The notes beneath the pieces are model-generated. The model saw only the letters and a list, made by a program, of their open reading frames with translations, searched no databases and was not told the origin of the DNA. This document shows positions 1 through 9,474 of a DNA stretch of 64,000 nucleotides, piece by piece (positions within the stretch are counted from its first letter, which is position 1; each line of letters opens with the position of its first letter). This DNA is from Prochlorococcus sp. AG-409-D14 (GTDB lineage Bacteria; Cyanobacteriota; Cyanobacteriia; PCC-6307; Cyanobiaceae). Location: NCBI GenBank assembly GCA_003215895.1, contig QCJR01000005.1:41801-105800 (forward strand). The letters are read 5' to 3'. The position numbers and the translations under genes were made by a program.

Positions 1-268
1 CTCGAATCGTTTGCAAAGAAACCTTGTCTAAATCTAATACATTTTTTCCATTTAAAACAATCTCACCATCACAAACACACCCATTAGGAAGAAGCTGCAT
101 TACAGCCTTAGCAACAGTACTTTTACCACATCCTGAACTACCAACTAATGCAAGCCTATCGCCACGATTCATATTTAGATTTAATCCATTCAACACGTAA
201 GTAGTAGTATTTGGATAAATAGCATTTAGTTTATTTATCTTTAAAACTTCTTTTGATGAATTATTCAT
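1..268 (-). CDS. ABC transporter ATP-binding protein (partial, N-terminal part)
   Basis: The minus strand is open from an ATG at 268 to the window edge, giving about 89 residues that start MNNSSKEVLKINKLN. A clear Walker A motif (GSSGCGKST) lies near residue 50, followed by the usual NGKNVL/SLQTIR stretch before the Q-loop. This is the N-terminal half of an ABC nucleotide-binding domain. It is missing from the ORF track because it runs off the window. The style resembles oligopeptide/dipeptide-type importer ATPases, but the transported substrate cannot be told. It is divergent from the spoT-type gene, with about 55 bases between the starts. Confidence 0.85.
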   Translation of the reverse strand, partial: MNNSSKEVLKINKLNAIYPNTTTYVLNGLNLNMNRGDRLALVGSSGCGKSTVAKAVMQLLPNGCVCDGEIVLNGKNVLDLDKVSLQTIR

Positions 269-323
269 AAAAAGGTAGCAAGAAATGTTGAGTTTGAATA
301 AAATAAATTAAGCTCCGGTGCTG

Positions 324-2660
324 ATGCCTAAAGTCACCTCTGCACACAATTCAAGCCAGACTCATATCGTCTGTGATGAATTTTTTGATGGCAAGCCGCA
401 ACTTAGAACTCATCAAATCAAACATTTTGATGATTATGAAATTATTTTGCCAGAATGGTTAAAAAATTGCATTGAAAATATTCCACCGGGGATAGGAGCA
501 AGTTGCCCAATAGATTCTGAAGCACTTTTAGTTGCCGCTTTTGATCTTGCATTTCAATTGCATAAAGGGCAATACAGAAAAAGTGGGGAGCCTTACATAA
601 TCCATCCAGTTGCAGTAGCTGACTTACTACGAGAGATAGGAGCAAGCGCTAGTGTAATTGCAGCAGGTTTTTTACATGACGTCGTCGAAGATACAGACAT
701 AAGGCCAGAACAACTGGAGGGGTATTTTGGCAGTGAAGTTAGATATCTAGTTGAAGGTGTGACTAAATTAGGCGGAATCCATTTTAATAATCGAACAGAG
801 GCTCAAGCAGAAAACCTACGTAAAATGTTTCTAGCTATGGCTAGTGATATTCGAGTTGTACTTGTGAAGCTTGCAGATAGGCTTCACAATATGAGAACCA
901 TTAGTTACCTAGACAAAGAGAAGCAAACTCGAATAGCTATAGAAACGAGAGAAATTTATGCCCCTCTCGCAAACCGTTTAGGAATAGGACGCTTCAAATG
1001 GGAACTAGAAGACCTAGCATTTAAACTTTTAGAGCCAGATCCTTTCCGAGAAATTCAACAACAAATAGCTAGTAAACGTAGTGAAAGAGAAGAGAGATTA
1101 AATATAACTGTTCAATTACTAAAAGATCGATTGAACTCAGCAGGACTTAGCCAATGCGAAGTTAGTGGAAGGCCAAAGCATTTATATGGAATATGGAACA
1201 AAATGCAAAGACAACAAAAAGAATTCCATGAGATTTTTGATGTTGCTGCGCTAAGAATTCTCGTCTCAGATGTCGAGACATGTTATCGAGCTCTTGCAGT
1301 TGTTCATGATACATTCAGACCAATACCTGGTCGGTTTAAAGACTATATTGGCCTCCCAAAACCAAATGGCTACCAGTCGTTACATACAGCTGTAATTGGA
1401 AGACACAGGCCTATCGAGGTCCAGATCAGGACTCCAGAAATGCATAGAGTTTCAGAATTTGGAATTGCAGCTCACTGGAAATATAAAGAAGGAGGATCGC
1501 CTGCTAATCCTGATTCAGAAAAATTTAATTGGTTGCGCCAATTAGTTGAATGGCAACAAGAAGATGGTGTTAATGATCATAATGACTATCTTGCCTCAAT
1601 CAAAGAGGATTTATTTGATGAAGAAGTATTTGTTTTTACTCCAAAAGGAGATGTTATAGGATTAAGGAATGGTTCAACAGCAATCGATTTTGCTTATCGT
1701 ATTCACTCTGAAGTAGGGAATCATTGCAATGGTGCTAGAATCAATGATCGTCTTTGCGTGCTTTCAACACCTCTTGAAAATGGAGATTTCGTTGAGATCC
1801 TAACTCACAAGAGCTCTCACCCAAGCTTAGATTGGCTAAACCATGTAGCAACACCCACAGCTAGAAATCGCATTAGACAATGGTATAAAAAAAGTCATCG
1901 TCAAGAAACAATATTAAGAGGGAAGGAACTTCTAGAACAAGAATTTGGTCGCAAAGGAATTGATAACTTACTAAAAGGTGAAGCAATAACAAAAGTTGCT
2001 GAGAGATGTAATCTAAAATCTACGGAAGATTTATTAGCTGCACTTGGATTTGGGGCATTAACCCTACATCAAGTAATTAATAGATTTAGAGAAGAGGTGA
2101 AAATACAAAACCAGCTACCTGAAACTGAATTAAGCGATATCGAGGTGGCGAACCAAATTGGGTCACAAGTAAATCTAGCTTCAAACAAATCAAAAACATC
2201 TCAATCAAAATATTCGCCAATAGTTGGTTTAGAAGGACTTGACTATCGACTAGGGGGATGTTGCAGTCCTTTACCCGGAGAATCAATACTTGGAACAGTT
2301 GCACTTGGTAATCATGGAATCACGATACATCGAACTAATTGTGTCAATATAGAATCAGTACCTAACAATAGAAGACTATCCGTAAAGTGGAATAGCAATA
2401 CACATATTAAAGAAGAGAAATTTCCTATTCAATTAAGGATTGAGGTTATTGATAGAGTCGGAGTACTGAAAGACATATTAATGAGACTTTCAGATAGAGG
2501 TATTAATGTAATCGATGCAAGAGTTAAGACATCTCATGGTAAACCAGCGTGCATAGACCTAAGAGTTGAGCTAGAAAGCGTTAATCAATTAGAAATTACT
2601 ATCAATCAAATACGCTCAATGGTTGATGTCTTAGATATCGCAAGAACAGGAATTAGTTAA
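324..2660 (+). CDS. spoT: Bifunctional (p)ppGpp synthetase/hydrolase (Rel/SpoT family)
   Basis: This enzyme makes and degrades the stringent-response alarmone (p)ppGpp. In the 780-residue ORF-track numbering an N-terminal HD hydrolase domain is visible (IHP near 95, FLHDVVEDT near 120), followed by the synthetase domain (RPKHLYGIWNKM near 286; GYQSLHTAV near 351). The synthetase loop reads RFKD (about 339-342), the RXKD type known from bifunctional enzymes rather than the EXDD type of synthetase-only RelA. TGS (VFVFTPKGDVIGL) and a C-terminal ACT domain (IEVIDRVGVLKDIL) follow. Length is normal for the family. The ORF track starts at GTG 318; I prefer the ATG two codons later. It is probably the single long RSH enzyme of the cell, but that cannot be checked here. 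Confidence 0.96.
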   Translation: MPKVTSAHNSSQTHIVCDEFFDGKPQLRTHQIKHFDDYEIILPEWLKNCIENIPPGIGASCPIDSEALLVAAFDLAFQLHKGQYRKSGEPYIIHPVAVADLLREIGASASVIAAGFLHDVVEDTDIRPEQLEGYFGSEVRYLVEGVTKLGGIHFNNRTEAQAENLRKMFLAMASDIRVVLVKLADRLHNMRTISYLDKEKQTRIAIETREIYAPLANRLGIGRFKWELEDLAFKLLEPDPFREIQQQIASKRSEREERLNITVQLLKDRLNSAGLSQCEVSGRPKHLYGIWNKMQRQQKEFHEIFDVAALRILVSDVETCYRALAVVHDTFRPIPGRFKDYIGLPKPNGYQSLHTAVIGRHRPIEVQIRTPEMHRVSEFGIAAHWKYKEGGSPANPDSEKFNWLRQLVEWQQEDGVNDHNDYLASIKEDLFDEEVFVFTPKGDVIGLRNGSTAIDFAYRIHSEVGNHCNGARINDRLCVLSTPLENGDFVEILTHKSSHPSLDWLNHVATPTARNRIRQWYKKSHRQETILRGKELLEQEFGRKGIDNLLKGEAITKVAERCNLKSTEDLLAALGFGALTLHQVINRFREEVKIQNQLPETELSDIEVANQIGSQVNLASNKSKTSQSKYSPIVGLEGLDYRLGGCCSPLPGESILGTVALGNHGITIHRTNCVNIESVPNNRRLSVKWNSNTHIKEEKFPIQLRIEVIDRVGVLKDILMRLSDRGINVIDARVKTSHGKPACIDLRVELESVNQLEITINQIRSMVDVLDIARTGIS

Positions 2661-2721
2661 CTTTTTTAAATAACCAGAAAGACTTTTGAAAACTAATAAT
2701 TAATATTAAGTATATATAAAT

Positions 2722-3198
2722 CTAGATTTTATTAGAAAGTTTCTTGAGTAAAAAATATAGACCCAGTCCACCAACTATTCCAGACAAAAGGCCCATACAT
2801 ATCGAGCCCATTATTAGCCTAGAACTCAAGTACCAACCTTGTGACCACAACTCATTTGTAGTTATATGACTAAAATCTACTATATTTTTGTCTTTATTGA
2901 GTATTAAAGAGCCGATTCTATAATTAAAATAATAAAGAGGGACATAAGTAAATGGATTGCTAATCCAAGTTCCAACAGCCGCCAAAATACTATTTCCCTT
3001 GAAGATCTTTGCTAAAAACACACCCATCAAGGTTTGCAAACCAAAGAATGGAAAGCAACCACTAAATATCCCCACGGCCAATCCTAATGCTCTCTGAGAA
3101 GGAGAACCTTCCTGATTCCAGAGCCAAGCGATAAATTTACGAATTCTTTGTATTAGATTTAGGAAGATTTTTTTCATATTTAAAAAATCTTGGTCCAT
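2722..3198 (-). CDS. DUF2062 family membrane protein
   Basis: A 158-residue protein with a short basic N-terminus, a QEGSPSQRALGLAVGIFSGCFPFFGLQT stretch and further hydrophobic segments (near residues 60-105 and 125-150). The glycine-rich G-x-F-x-G-C-F-P-F/x-G motif and the NPFTYVPLYYFNYRIG segment match the DUF2062 family. The molecular function of that family is not established. The gene is convergent with the spoT-type gene and divergent from mnmE (49 bases between starts). No partner gene is suggested by context. Confidence 0.85.
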   Translation of the reverse strand: MDQDFLNMKKIFLNLIQRIRKFIAWLWNQEGSPSQRALGLAVGIFSGCFPFFGLQTLMGVFLAKIFKGNSILAAVGTWISNPFTYVPLYYFNYRIGSLILNKDKNIVDFSHITTNELWSQGWYLSSRLIMGSICMGLLSGIVGGLGLYFLLKKLSNKI

Positions 3199-3247
3199 AA
3201 AAGAAACCTAGATTTGATCTTAGTGAAGATTACGTGATTATTGATTA

Positions 3248-4642
3248 ATGAATTCGTTTTCCCCTACTGAAGATACCATTGCTGCAATTGCGACTGCCGT
3301 TTCTCCCGGCCAAGGAAGTATTGCTGTCATTAGGATCTCTGGCTCCTCAGCTATTGAGATAACTAAAACTATTGTTCATATTCCTGGAACACACGATTGG
3401 AGCACTCACAAAGTGCTTTACGGACATGTAACCGAAACAAATCAAACAGTATATATCGATGAAGTATTAATACTAATAATGAAAGGGCCGCGAAGCTTTA
3501 CAGGTGAAGATGTAGTAGAAATTCATTGCCATGGTGGAATCATTGCGGTCCAGAAGATCCTTGAAAGAATATTGGATATTCCAAGTGTTCGAAGAGCAGA
3601 ACCAGGTGAGTTTAGTCAACGGGCAGTGCTGAATGGTCGTCTGAGCTTGACTCAAGCAGAGTCAATTAGTGAACTGGTGTCAGCAAGAAGTCGAAAAGCA
3701 GCAGAACTAGCGATTAATGGAATTGAAGGAAATATTCAAACTACGATTCAATCAATCAGGAAACGATTGATAGAGCAACTAACAGAAATTGAAGCAAGAA
3801 TAGATTTTGAAGAAGATCTTCCCATTTTAAATGAGAAGCATGTGAAGGATGAAATTATCGCAATCAAAAAAGATCTTTCTGAACTAATTGATAATGCTAA
3901 AAGAGGCTCATGGATTCGTTCTGGCTTAAAAGTTGCACTAACCGGGAAGCCTAATGTTGGGAAAAGCTCCTTACTAAATAGGCTTTGCAAACAAGAAAAA
4001 GCTATTGTGACTGATCTACCTGGAACAACTAGAGATCTTTTGGAAAGTGAGATTGTATTAGAGGGAGTACCAGTAACTTTTATTGATACAGCAGGTCTAA
4101 GAGAGACTAAAAATAGCATCGAAAAAATTGGTATTTCTAGAACTAAAAAAACTTTAATTCACGCTGATCTAATCATATTAATCTTTGATTATTCAAAAGG
4201 ATGGACTATCGAAGATGAATCAATACTAAAACAATTACCCAGCAATATTCCATTTTTGATTATTGGAAATAAATCTGATTTAAAAAATAATCAATCTTTT
4301 GAAAAAGTCCCAAAATATATATTAGAAAAAGAAAATCTATTAATTATAAGCGCAAAAACTGGAAGCGGAGAAGAGGATCTAATCAATTGCATACTAAAAA
4401 AATGTGGTTCTTCTCAAACGCATGGATTGCATATTGCCCTAAATGAAAGACAAGTTGACTTAGCGAAGTCAACGATGAAATCGCTGGAAAATATTAATAA
4501 AGTTTTTGATGAAAAGCTACCATGGGATTTCTGGACGATCGATTTAAGACAAGCCATTAATTATTTAGGAGAATTAACAGGTGAAGATTTAACAGAAAGC
4601 TTACTTGATAATATATTTTCAAAATTCTGTATTGGTAAGTAA
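3248..4642 (+). CDS. mnmE: tRNA modification GTPase MnmE (TrmE)
   Basis: With MnmG this GTPase modifies the wobble uridine (cmnm5U) of certain tRNAs. The N-terminal folate-binding domain covers about residues 1-120. The GTPase domain has G1 GKPNVGKS (233-240), G3 DTAG (280-283) and G4 NKSD (341-344). The protein ends with the family's C-terminal FCIGK, which contains the catalytic cysteine. The 464 residues are full length. It stands alone on its strand, and the next plus-strand gene is about 230 bases downstream. Confidence 0.97.
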   Translation: MNSFSPTEDTIAAIATAVSPGQGSIAVIRISGSSAIEITKTIVHIPGTHDWSTHKVLYGHVTETNQTVYIDEVLILIMKGPRSFTGEDVVEIHCHGGIIAVQKILERILDIPSVRRAEPGEFSQRAVLNGRLSLTQAESISELVSARSRKAAELAINGIEGNIQTTIQSIRKRLIEQLTEIEARIDFEEDLPILNEKHVKDEIIAIKKDLSELIDNAKRGSWIRSGLKVALTGKPNVGKSSLLNRLCKQEKAIVTDLPGTTRDLLESEIVLEGVPVTFIDTAGLRETKNSIEKIGISRTKKTLIHADLIILIFDYSKGWTIEDESILKQLPSNIPFLIIGNKSDLKNNQSFEKVPKYILEKENLLIISAKTGSGEEDLINCILKKCGSSQTHGLHIALNERQVDLAKSTMKSLENINKVFDEKLPWDFWTIDLRQAINYLGELTGEDLTESLLDNIFSKFCIGK

Positions 4643-4660
4643 TCAAGAAACTTTTATCTA

Positions 4661-4756
4661 CTAGTTATTGTCTATTGTAAAAATATAATATAAGTAATAG
4701 CAAACACCTCCAATCAGTACTGCAACCATAATATTCACACTATGAACAACCTCCAC
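4661..4756 (-). CDS. Candidate small membrane peptide (31 aa)
   Basis: A short ORF below the ORF-track cutoff. From GTG at 4756 it reads VEVVHSVNIMVAVLIGGVCYYLYYIF and then a polar tail, ending in TAG at 4661. A single hydrophobic segment of about 18 residues would form one membrane helix, as in the small subunits of thylakoid complexes. A TTG three codons upstream is an alternative start. GAGGG lies ten bases before the GTG. I do not recognise a family. It could be chance; the hydrophobic block followed by a short polar tail favours a real gene. Confidence 0.35.
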   Translation of the reverse strand: MEVVHSVNIMVAVLIGGVCYYLYYIFTIDNN

Positions 4757-4837
4757 TTGATTCAAACCCTCAATAGTAAATTAATTAAACCATATAGTTC
4801 ACATATCATAAAGAAAAAATTTTAAAATATTTCTATT

Positions 4838-4857
4838 TTCTTGAAAATATTCAAGAA
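4838..4857. repeat. Perfect inverted repeat upstream of small ORF/nadC
   Basis: TTCTTGAA-AATA-TTCAAGAA has two perfect 8-base arms around a 4-base centre. It lies 12 bases before the ATG of the 37-aa ORF at 4870 and between the two divergent small ORFs. It could be an operator for a dimeric regulator or a hairpin in the mRNA leader. It has no T-run after it in either direction, so it is not a convincing terminator. The regulator, if any, is unknown. Confidence 0.45.
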
Positions 4858-4869
4858 TAAGACAATCAG

Positions 4870-4983
4870 ATGAAATCAGACAATAGAAAAAGGTATTTTT
4901 TAAATGGTTTTAGCATTGGTATAGTAATAAATGTATTTGTTGTATTGTGGATCTTCGCTCACCAAAGCTACAGAAAATATTAG
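4870..4983 (+). CDS. Candidate small membrane protein (37 aa)
   Basis: ATG at 4870 to TAG at 4981-4983 gives MKSDNRKRYFLNGFSIGIVINVFVVLWIFAHQSYRKY: a basic head, one hydrophobic segment (about residues 12-30) and a basic tail, a typical single-span protein. It overlaps the start of nadC by 37 bases in another frame, so nadC translation could be coupled to it. It is below the length cutoff of the ORF track. I recognise no family. The charge pattern around the hydrophobic segment is the main support. Confidence 0.4.
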   Translation: MKSDNRKRYFLNGFSIGIVINVFVVLWIFAHQSYRKY

Positions 4984-5810
4984 ACACTTGGATTGAGGAA
5001 GATCTTGGTAATGGAGATCTTACAAGATTTGTCCTCAACGATAGAAGTGCATCAGCTCATTGGGTTGCAAAAGAGGGTGGGATTTTTTGTGGTGGAGATC
5101 TAGTCAAACTAATATTTAGAAAAATTGATCCCCAAGTTGATATTCAACTTCTAGTAGAGGATGGTCAGAAGTTTGAAACGAATCAGAGACTACTAGAATT
5201 AAAAGGGTCATCCTCTTCCTTAGTAGCAGGAGAGCGAGTAACTCTGAATGTAGCCATGCATCTTTCTGGTATTGCTACAACGACAGCTTTACTGGTAACT
5301 AAACTATCAGGATCCAATGTGAAGTTAGCAGATACACGTAAAACGACTCCAGGTCTAAGAATATTAGAAAAATATGCTTTTCATTGTGGTGGCGGAATTA
5401 ATCATAGACTTGGGTTAGATGATGCTGCCATGTTGAAAGAGAATCATATTGAATGGTCTCAGGGGATTACCCAGAGTATTAAAATCTTAAAAAATAATCT
5501 TCCATGGACAAAAAAAATAATAGTCGAAGCAGAAACCCCCTCCCAAGCGAAAGAAGCTGTAGAGGCTGGCGCTGATGGAATTTTACTTGATGAAATGTCT
5601 ATTCAAACTATAGAGAAATTAGTTCCAGAATTACGTCGACTTTCAAAAAATAGTAATTCAAAACACGTCTCACAAAATATTGTTATTGAAGTTTCTGGAA
5701 TCAATCCAAATAATTTGTCAGACTATATTTTTACAGGTATTGATCTAATCTCAACTAGTGCACCAATCACTAAAAGCAAATGGATAGATTTCAGTATGCG
5801 CTTTGACTAA
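4947..5810 (+). CDS. nadC: Nicotinate-nucleotide pyrophosphorylase (quinolinate phosphoribosyltransferase)
   Basis: This enzyme converts quinolinate and PRPP to nicotinate mononucleotide in de novo NAD synthesis. Family motifs are present: DTRKTTPG (129-136), NHRLGLDDAAMLKENH (152-167) and the EAETPSQAKEAVEAGADGILLDEM barrel strand near 190-215. The 287-residue length is usual. The start is GTG 4947; no in-frame ATG, GTG or TTG lies between it and the upstream stop at 4911-4913. The start region lies inside the small ORF at 4870-4983. Confidence 0.95.
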   Translation: MDLRSPKLQKILDTWIEEDLGNGDLTRFVLNDRSASAHWVAKEGGIFCGGDLVKLIFRKIDPQVDIQLLVEDGQKFETNQRLLELKGSSSSLVAGERVTLNVAMHLSGIATTTALLVTKLSGSNVKLADTRKTTPGLRILEKYAFHCGGGINHRLGLDDAAMLKENHIEWSQGITQSIKILKNNLPWTKKIIVEAETPSQAKEAVEAGADGILLDEMSIQTIEKLVPELRRLSKNSNSKHVSQNIVIEVSGINPNNLSDYIFTGIDLISTSAPITKSKWIDFSMRFD

Positions 5811-5887
5811 AAAATGGATACACAACTTTTCTGGCAACATCCTAAAAACAAAAAAATCTTAAAAGTATCTACCTAACCATAAACATC

Positions 5888-7711
5888 ATGCTTGAAATAT
5901 CCGCCAGATTAGAAGAAGCCCTTAATAGAGCTTTCATCAACGTATTTCCCAAAGAGGATCGAAGTCCAAAAACTTCTTCAATACTTACAGGTTCTAATTT
6001 AGTCCCCGCATCCAAGCCGGAATTTGGAGATTTTCAAATAAATTGTGCTTTATCACTGGCAAAAGAACTAAAACAACCTCCTCATGAAATTGCACAACAC
6101 ATAGTTGATCAACTACAAAAAGATAACGATTTCGTTCAAATATGCAATCCACCACTGATTGGAGGTCCAGGTTTCATAAACCTATCTATAAATTCAAAAA
6201 CACTTATATCTGAAATCCATATTCGTCTAAATGATAAAAGATTGGGAGTGCCTCTAAAAAAATTTAGTAGTGAAACAATAGAAGAGGGAAAAAACAATAA
6301 CCGCGTGATTATTGATTTTTCCAGTCCAAATATTGCTAAAGAAATGCATGTTGGGCACTTACGATCAACAATTATCGGAGATTCGTTAGCACGTGTTCTT
6401 GAATTCTGCGGTTATGAAGTCTTGCGACTCAATCATGTGGGAGATTGGGGTACACAATTTGGCATGCTCATCACTCATCTGAAAGAGGTTGTACCAGAGG
6501 CACTCCATACAAAAGATGTAGTGGAAATAAGCGATCTAGTGAATTTCTATCGTCAAGCGAAAAAAAGATTTGATGAAGATCAAATCTTTCAAAATAGATC
6601 TAGAAATGAAGTTGTTAATTTACAAGCAGGTGACCAAGAAAGTCTAATTGCTTGGCAATTACTCTGTAAACAATCCAGAAAAGAATTTCAAAAGATCTAC
6701 GATCGACTTGATATCAATCTGACTGAAAGAGGTGAATCCTTTTATAACAAATATTTAGTAGATGTTATTAATGATTTAAAAAATAAAAATTTACTAATAA
6801 ATGATCAAGGGGCTCAATGTATTTTCCTTGATGGCGTAGTAGGAAAAGACGGGACACCTCAACCAATAATTATTCAAAAAAGTGACGGAGGTTTTAATTA
6901 TGCGACCACTGATTTGGCAGCGATTAAATACAGATTAACTGCCCCTCCGCATGGAGATGGAGCATTCCGATTAATTTATGTCACAGATGCTGGGCAAGCT
7001 TCGCATTTCTCAGGAGTTTTTCAAATTGCAAAGCTTGCAAACTGGGTTCCTACAGATTGTCAAATTGAGCATGTCCCCTTTGGTCTTGTTCAAGGAGAAG
7101 ATGGTAAGAAGTTAAAAACTCGATCAGGAGAAACAATTAGATTAGTGGACCTTCTAGATGAAGCAATTCAACGAGCAAGAGAAGATCTTAAAGATCGTCT
7201 CAACACTGAAAGCAGATCGGAAAATGAAAGTTTTATAGATAAAGTTTCTACGACTGTAGGGATTGCAGCCATCAAGTATGCAGATCTAAGTCAAAATAGA
7301 GTTTCTAATTACCAATTTAGTTTTAATAAGATGCTCTCTTTGCAGGGGAATACAGCACCATATTTACTTTATGCATTGGTACGAATAGCCGGAATATCGC
7401 GCAATGGTGGTGATTTAAATGTATCAAGTCAAAATATTCAGTTCAATGAGCCACAAGAATGGGCCTTGATTCGCAAGCTATTACAACTTGATTGTACTAT
7501 CGCTGAAGTCGAAAAAGAACTGCTTCCTAATCGTCTCTGCGGGTATTTATTTGAATTAAGTCAGGTTTTTAACAGATTCTATGATCAAGTTCCCATTTTA
7601 AAAGCAAGTGATCCTGCAAGAACCAGTAGACTTGCTTTATGCTCTATCACTGCAGATACACTTAAACTGGGAATGAGTTTGTTAGGCATCCCTACTCTGG
7701 AAAGAATGTAA
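5888..7711 (+). CDS. argS: Arginyl-tRNA synthetase
   Basis: A class I synthetase charging tRNA-Arg. The N-terminal tRNA-recognition domain is followed by the HIGH-type motif HVGH (154-157). A KMSK-like loop, [13 protein letters not shown], lies near residue 400; ArgS proteins commonly lack the canonical KMSK. The C-terminal anticodon-binding domain carries the usual [13 protein letters not shown] stretch. The 607 residues are full length. Its TAA stop overlaps the ATG of the aminotransferase gene by one base, so the two are probably one transcription unit. Confidence 0.97.
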   Translation: MLEISARLEEALNRAFINVFPKEDRSPKTSSILTGSNLVPASKPEFGDFQINCALSLAKELKQPPHEIAQHIVDQLQKDNDFVQICNPPLIGGPGFINLSINSKTLISEIHIRLNDKRLGVPLKKFSSETIEEGKNNNRVIIDFSSPNIAKEMHVGHLRSTIIGDSLARVLEFCGYEVLRLNHVGDWGTQFGMLITHLKEVVPEALHTKDVVEISDLVNFYRQAKKRFDEDQIFQNRSRNEVVNLQAGDQESLIAWQLLCKQSRKEFQKIYDRLDINLTERGESFYNKYLVDVINDLKNKNLLINDQGAQCIFLDGVVGKDGTPQPIIIQKSDGGFNYATTDLAAIKYRLTAPPHGDGAFRLIYVTDAGQASHFSGVFQIAKLANWVPTDCQIEHVPFGLVQGEDGKKLKTRSGETIRLVDLLDEAIQRAREDLKDRLNTESRSENESFIDKVSTTVGIAAIKYADLSQNRVSNYQFSFNKMLSLQGNTAPYLLYALVRIAGISRNGGDLNVSSQNIQFNEPQEWALIRKLLQLDCTIAEVEKELLPNRLCGYLFELSQVFNRFYDQVPILKASDPARTSRLALCSITADTLKLGMSLLGIPTLERM

Positions 7712-8826
7712 TGGAAAAAGCAGAGAATTCATTTATTGATCTACCAAATCCCAGGAAAGATATCGAAGATTTACAGCCATATTCTGCACCACTGGAAGGA
7801 AGACGAAATTTATTAAGACTAGACTTTAATGAAAACACTATTGGTCCAAGCCCATTAGTAATTAAATCTCTCAGAAATATAAGAAGAGAGGAAATCTCTA
7901 TTTATCCTGAATACTCAGGTTTAAAAGAAAAAGTCGTAGAAACTCTTATCAAACAAAATGCAAGCGTGAATATAAACTCATCTGAAGTTGGTATTTTTAA
8001 TGGAGTAGACGCAGCAATAAATGCTATTTTTCATGCCTATGGCGATTTAAACGATCTCATGCTAACAACATCGCCTACTTTTGGATATTATACTCCTTGC
8101 GCACAAATGCGAGGAATGAAAATCATCTCAAAACCGTATGAAGGGAAAGATTTTCAATATCCATTCGATAGTATTTGCGAATTCATTACACAAAATAATC
8201 CGAAAATTTTACTCATCTGTAACCCGAATAACCCCACTGGAACAAGATTAAGTCCAGAGAGAATTATAGAGATCACCAAACTTTCATCTAAAACACTAGT
8301 TGTTGTCGATGAACTTTACGAGGCGTTTACAGGTGATAGTGTTCTACCATTTGTGAATTTCCAAAATACACCTAATCTTATTGTATTAAGATCGCTTTCT
8401 AAAACTGCTGGTTTGGCAAGTTTAAGAATTGGATTTGCTATTGGTCATTCTACAGTAATTAATATAGTGAATAGAGTCACTGGTCCTTATGACGTCAACA
8501 GCTTTGCCGTAATCGCTGCTTTTGCAGCACTTAAAGATCACTCCTATATTGATTCGTATGTACATGAAGTGCTTGAGGCTCGTAATTGGATCAAAAATCA
8601 ATTAAAAAAACACCTCGTTAAACATCATATTGATGGAGGAAACTATTTTCTACTTTGGCCAAAATCAAACCCAAAACAAGTTGAGCAAAAGTTAAAGTCA
8701 TCTGGCATTCTAATTAGAAATATGGATAAGAAAAAAAACTTACAAGGCTCTATCAGAGTGAGCATTGGAACAATTAAGCAGATGAAAAGATTCTGGTCAG
8801 CGTTCAAGATTGTCGATGAAGTGTAG
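7711..8826 (+). CDS. hisC: Histidinol-phosphate aminotransferase-like PLP enzyme
   Basis: A fold-type I aminotransferase of 371 residues. NPNNPTG (171-177), VVVDELYEAF and the PLP-binding lysine in RSLSKTAGLASLRIG (K231) match the HisC family, which makes histidinol phosphate in histidine synthesis. Close relatives act on other amino acids, so the exact substrate is inferred. It is translationally coupled to argS (TAATG overlap). It is convergent with trpG, with 38 bases between the genes and no clear terminator hairpin. Confidence 0.85.
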   Translation: MEKAENSFIDLPNPRKDIEDLQPYSAPLEGRRNLLRLDFNENTIGPSPLVIKSLRNIRREEISIYPEYSGLKEKVVETLIKQNASVNINSSEVGIFNGVDAAINAIFHAYGDLNDLMLTTSPTFGYYTPCAQMRGMKIISKPYEGKDFQYPFDSICEFITQNNPKILLICNPNNPTGTRLSPERIIEITKLSSKTLVVVDELYEAFTGDSVLPFVNFQNTPNLIVLRSLSKTAGLASLRIGFAIGHSTVINIVNRVTGPYDVNSFAVIAAFAALKDHSYIDSYVHEVLEARNWIKNQLKKHLVKHHIDGGNYFLLWPKSNPKQVEQKLKSSGILIRNMDKKKNLQGSIRVSIGTIKQMKRFWSAFKIVDEV

Positions 8827-8864
8827 TTTAAATTAATTTACAACGTCTATATAATTTAGATAAT

Positions 8865-9461
8865 CTAGGTAGCGTCTGCTATATCCAAGAAATTAGAGAG
8901 TAACTTATGACCAGATTCGGTCAATACACTTTCAGGATGGAATTGTACCCCGTATATGTGCGGATAATCTTTATGAGTTATTCCCATAATTGTTTCATCC
9001 TCTAACCAGGCTATAACTTCTAAGCATTCAGGGAATCCCTCTCTCTCCGCAATTAAGCTATGATATCTAGTTGCTACTAAGGGATTAGGCAAATCTTTGA
9101 ATATTCCTGTACCTCTATGCAAAACATTAGATGTTTTACCATGCATTAATTCATTGGCTCTGATTATTTTTCCACCGAACGCCTGAGTAATAGCTTGATG
9201 ACCAAGACAGACACCAAGAGTTGGTATTTCAATTGATAGCTCAGATAAAATATCCAGACAAACTCCAGATTGATTCGGATCTCCTGGACCAGGAGATAAC
9301 AAAATCGCATCAGGATTTAAATCTGTAATCTCACTGATCGTCAGAGCATCATTACGTTCGACTCTTACTTCTGATGCAATAGGATGCTGAGAAGCTAATT
9401 CGCCCAAATATTGAACGAGGTTATAAGTGAAACTGTCATAATTGTCGATCACCAAAAACAT
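8865..9461 (-). CDS. trpG: Anthranilate synthase component II (glutamine amidotransferase)
   Basis: This class I glutamine amidotransferase supplies ammonia for anthranilate synthesis in the tryptophan pathway, and possibly also for aminodeoxychorismate. The start FLVIDNYDSFTYNLVQYLGEL is diagnostic. The catalytic triad is visible: C85 in LGVCLGHQA, and H173 and E175 in VQFHPES. The 198-residue length is usual. trpE is not in the window. It is the last gene of a minus-strand run (prfB, DUF3285, ybeY, dgkA, trpG) with 13 bases to dgkA. Confidence 0.95.
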   Translation of the reverse strand: MFLVIDNYDSFTYNLVQYLGELASQHPIASEVRVERNDALTISEITDLNPDAILLSPGPGDPNQSGVCLDILSELSIEIPTLGVCLGHQAITQAFGGKIIRANELMHGKTSNVLHRGTGIFKDLPNPLVATRYHSLIAEREGFPECLEVIAWLEDETIMGITHKDYPHIYGVQFHPESVLTESGHKLLSNFLDIADAT

Positions 9462-9474
9462 AATTTTTAATCCA

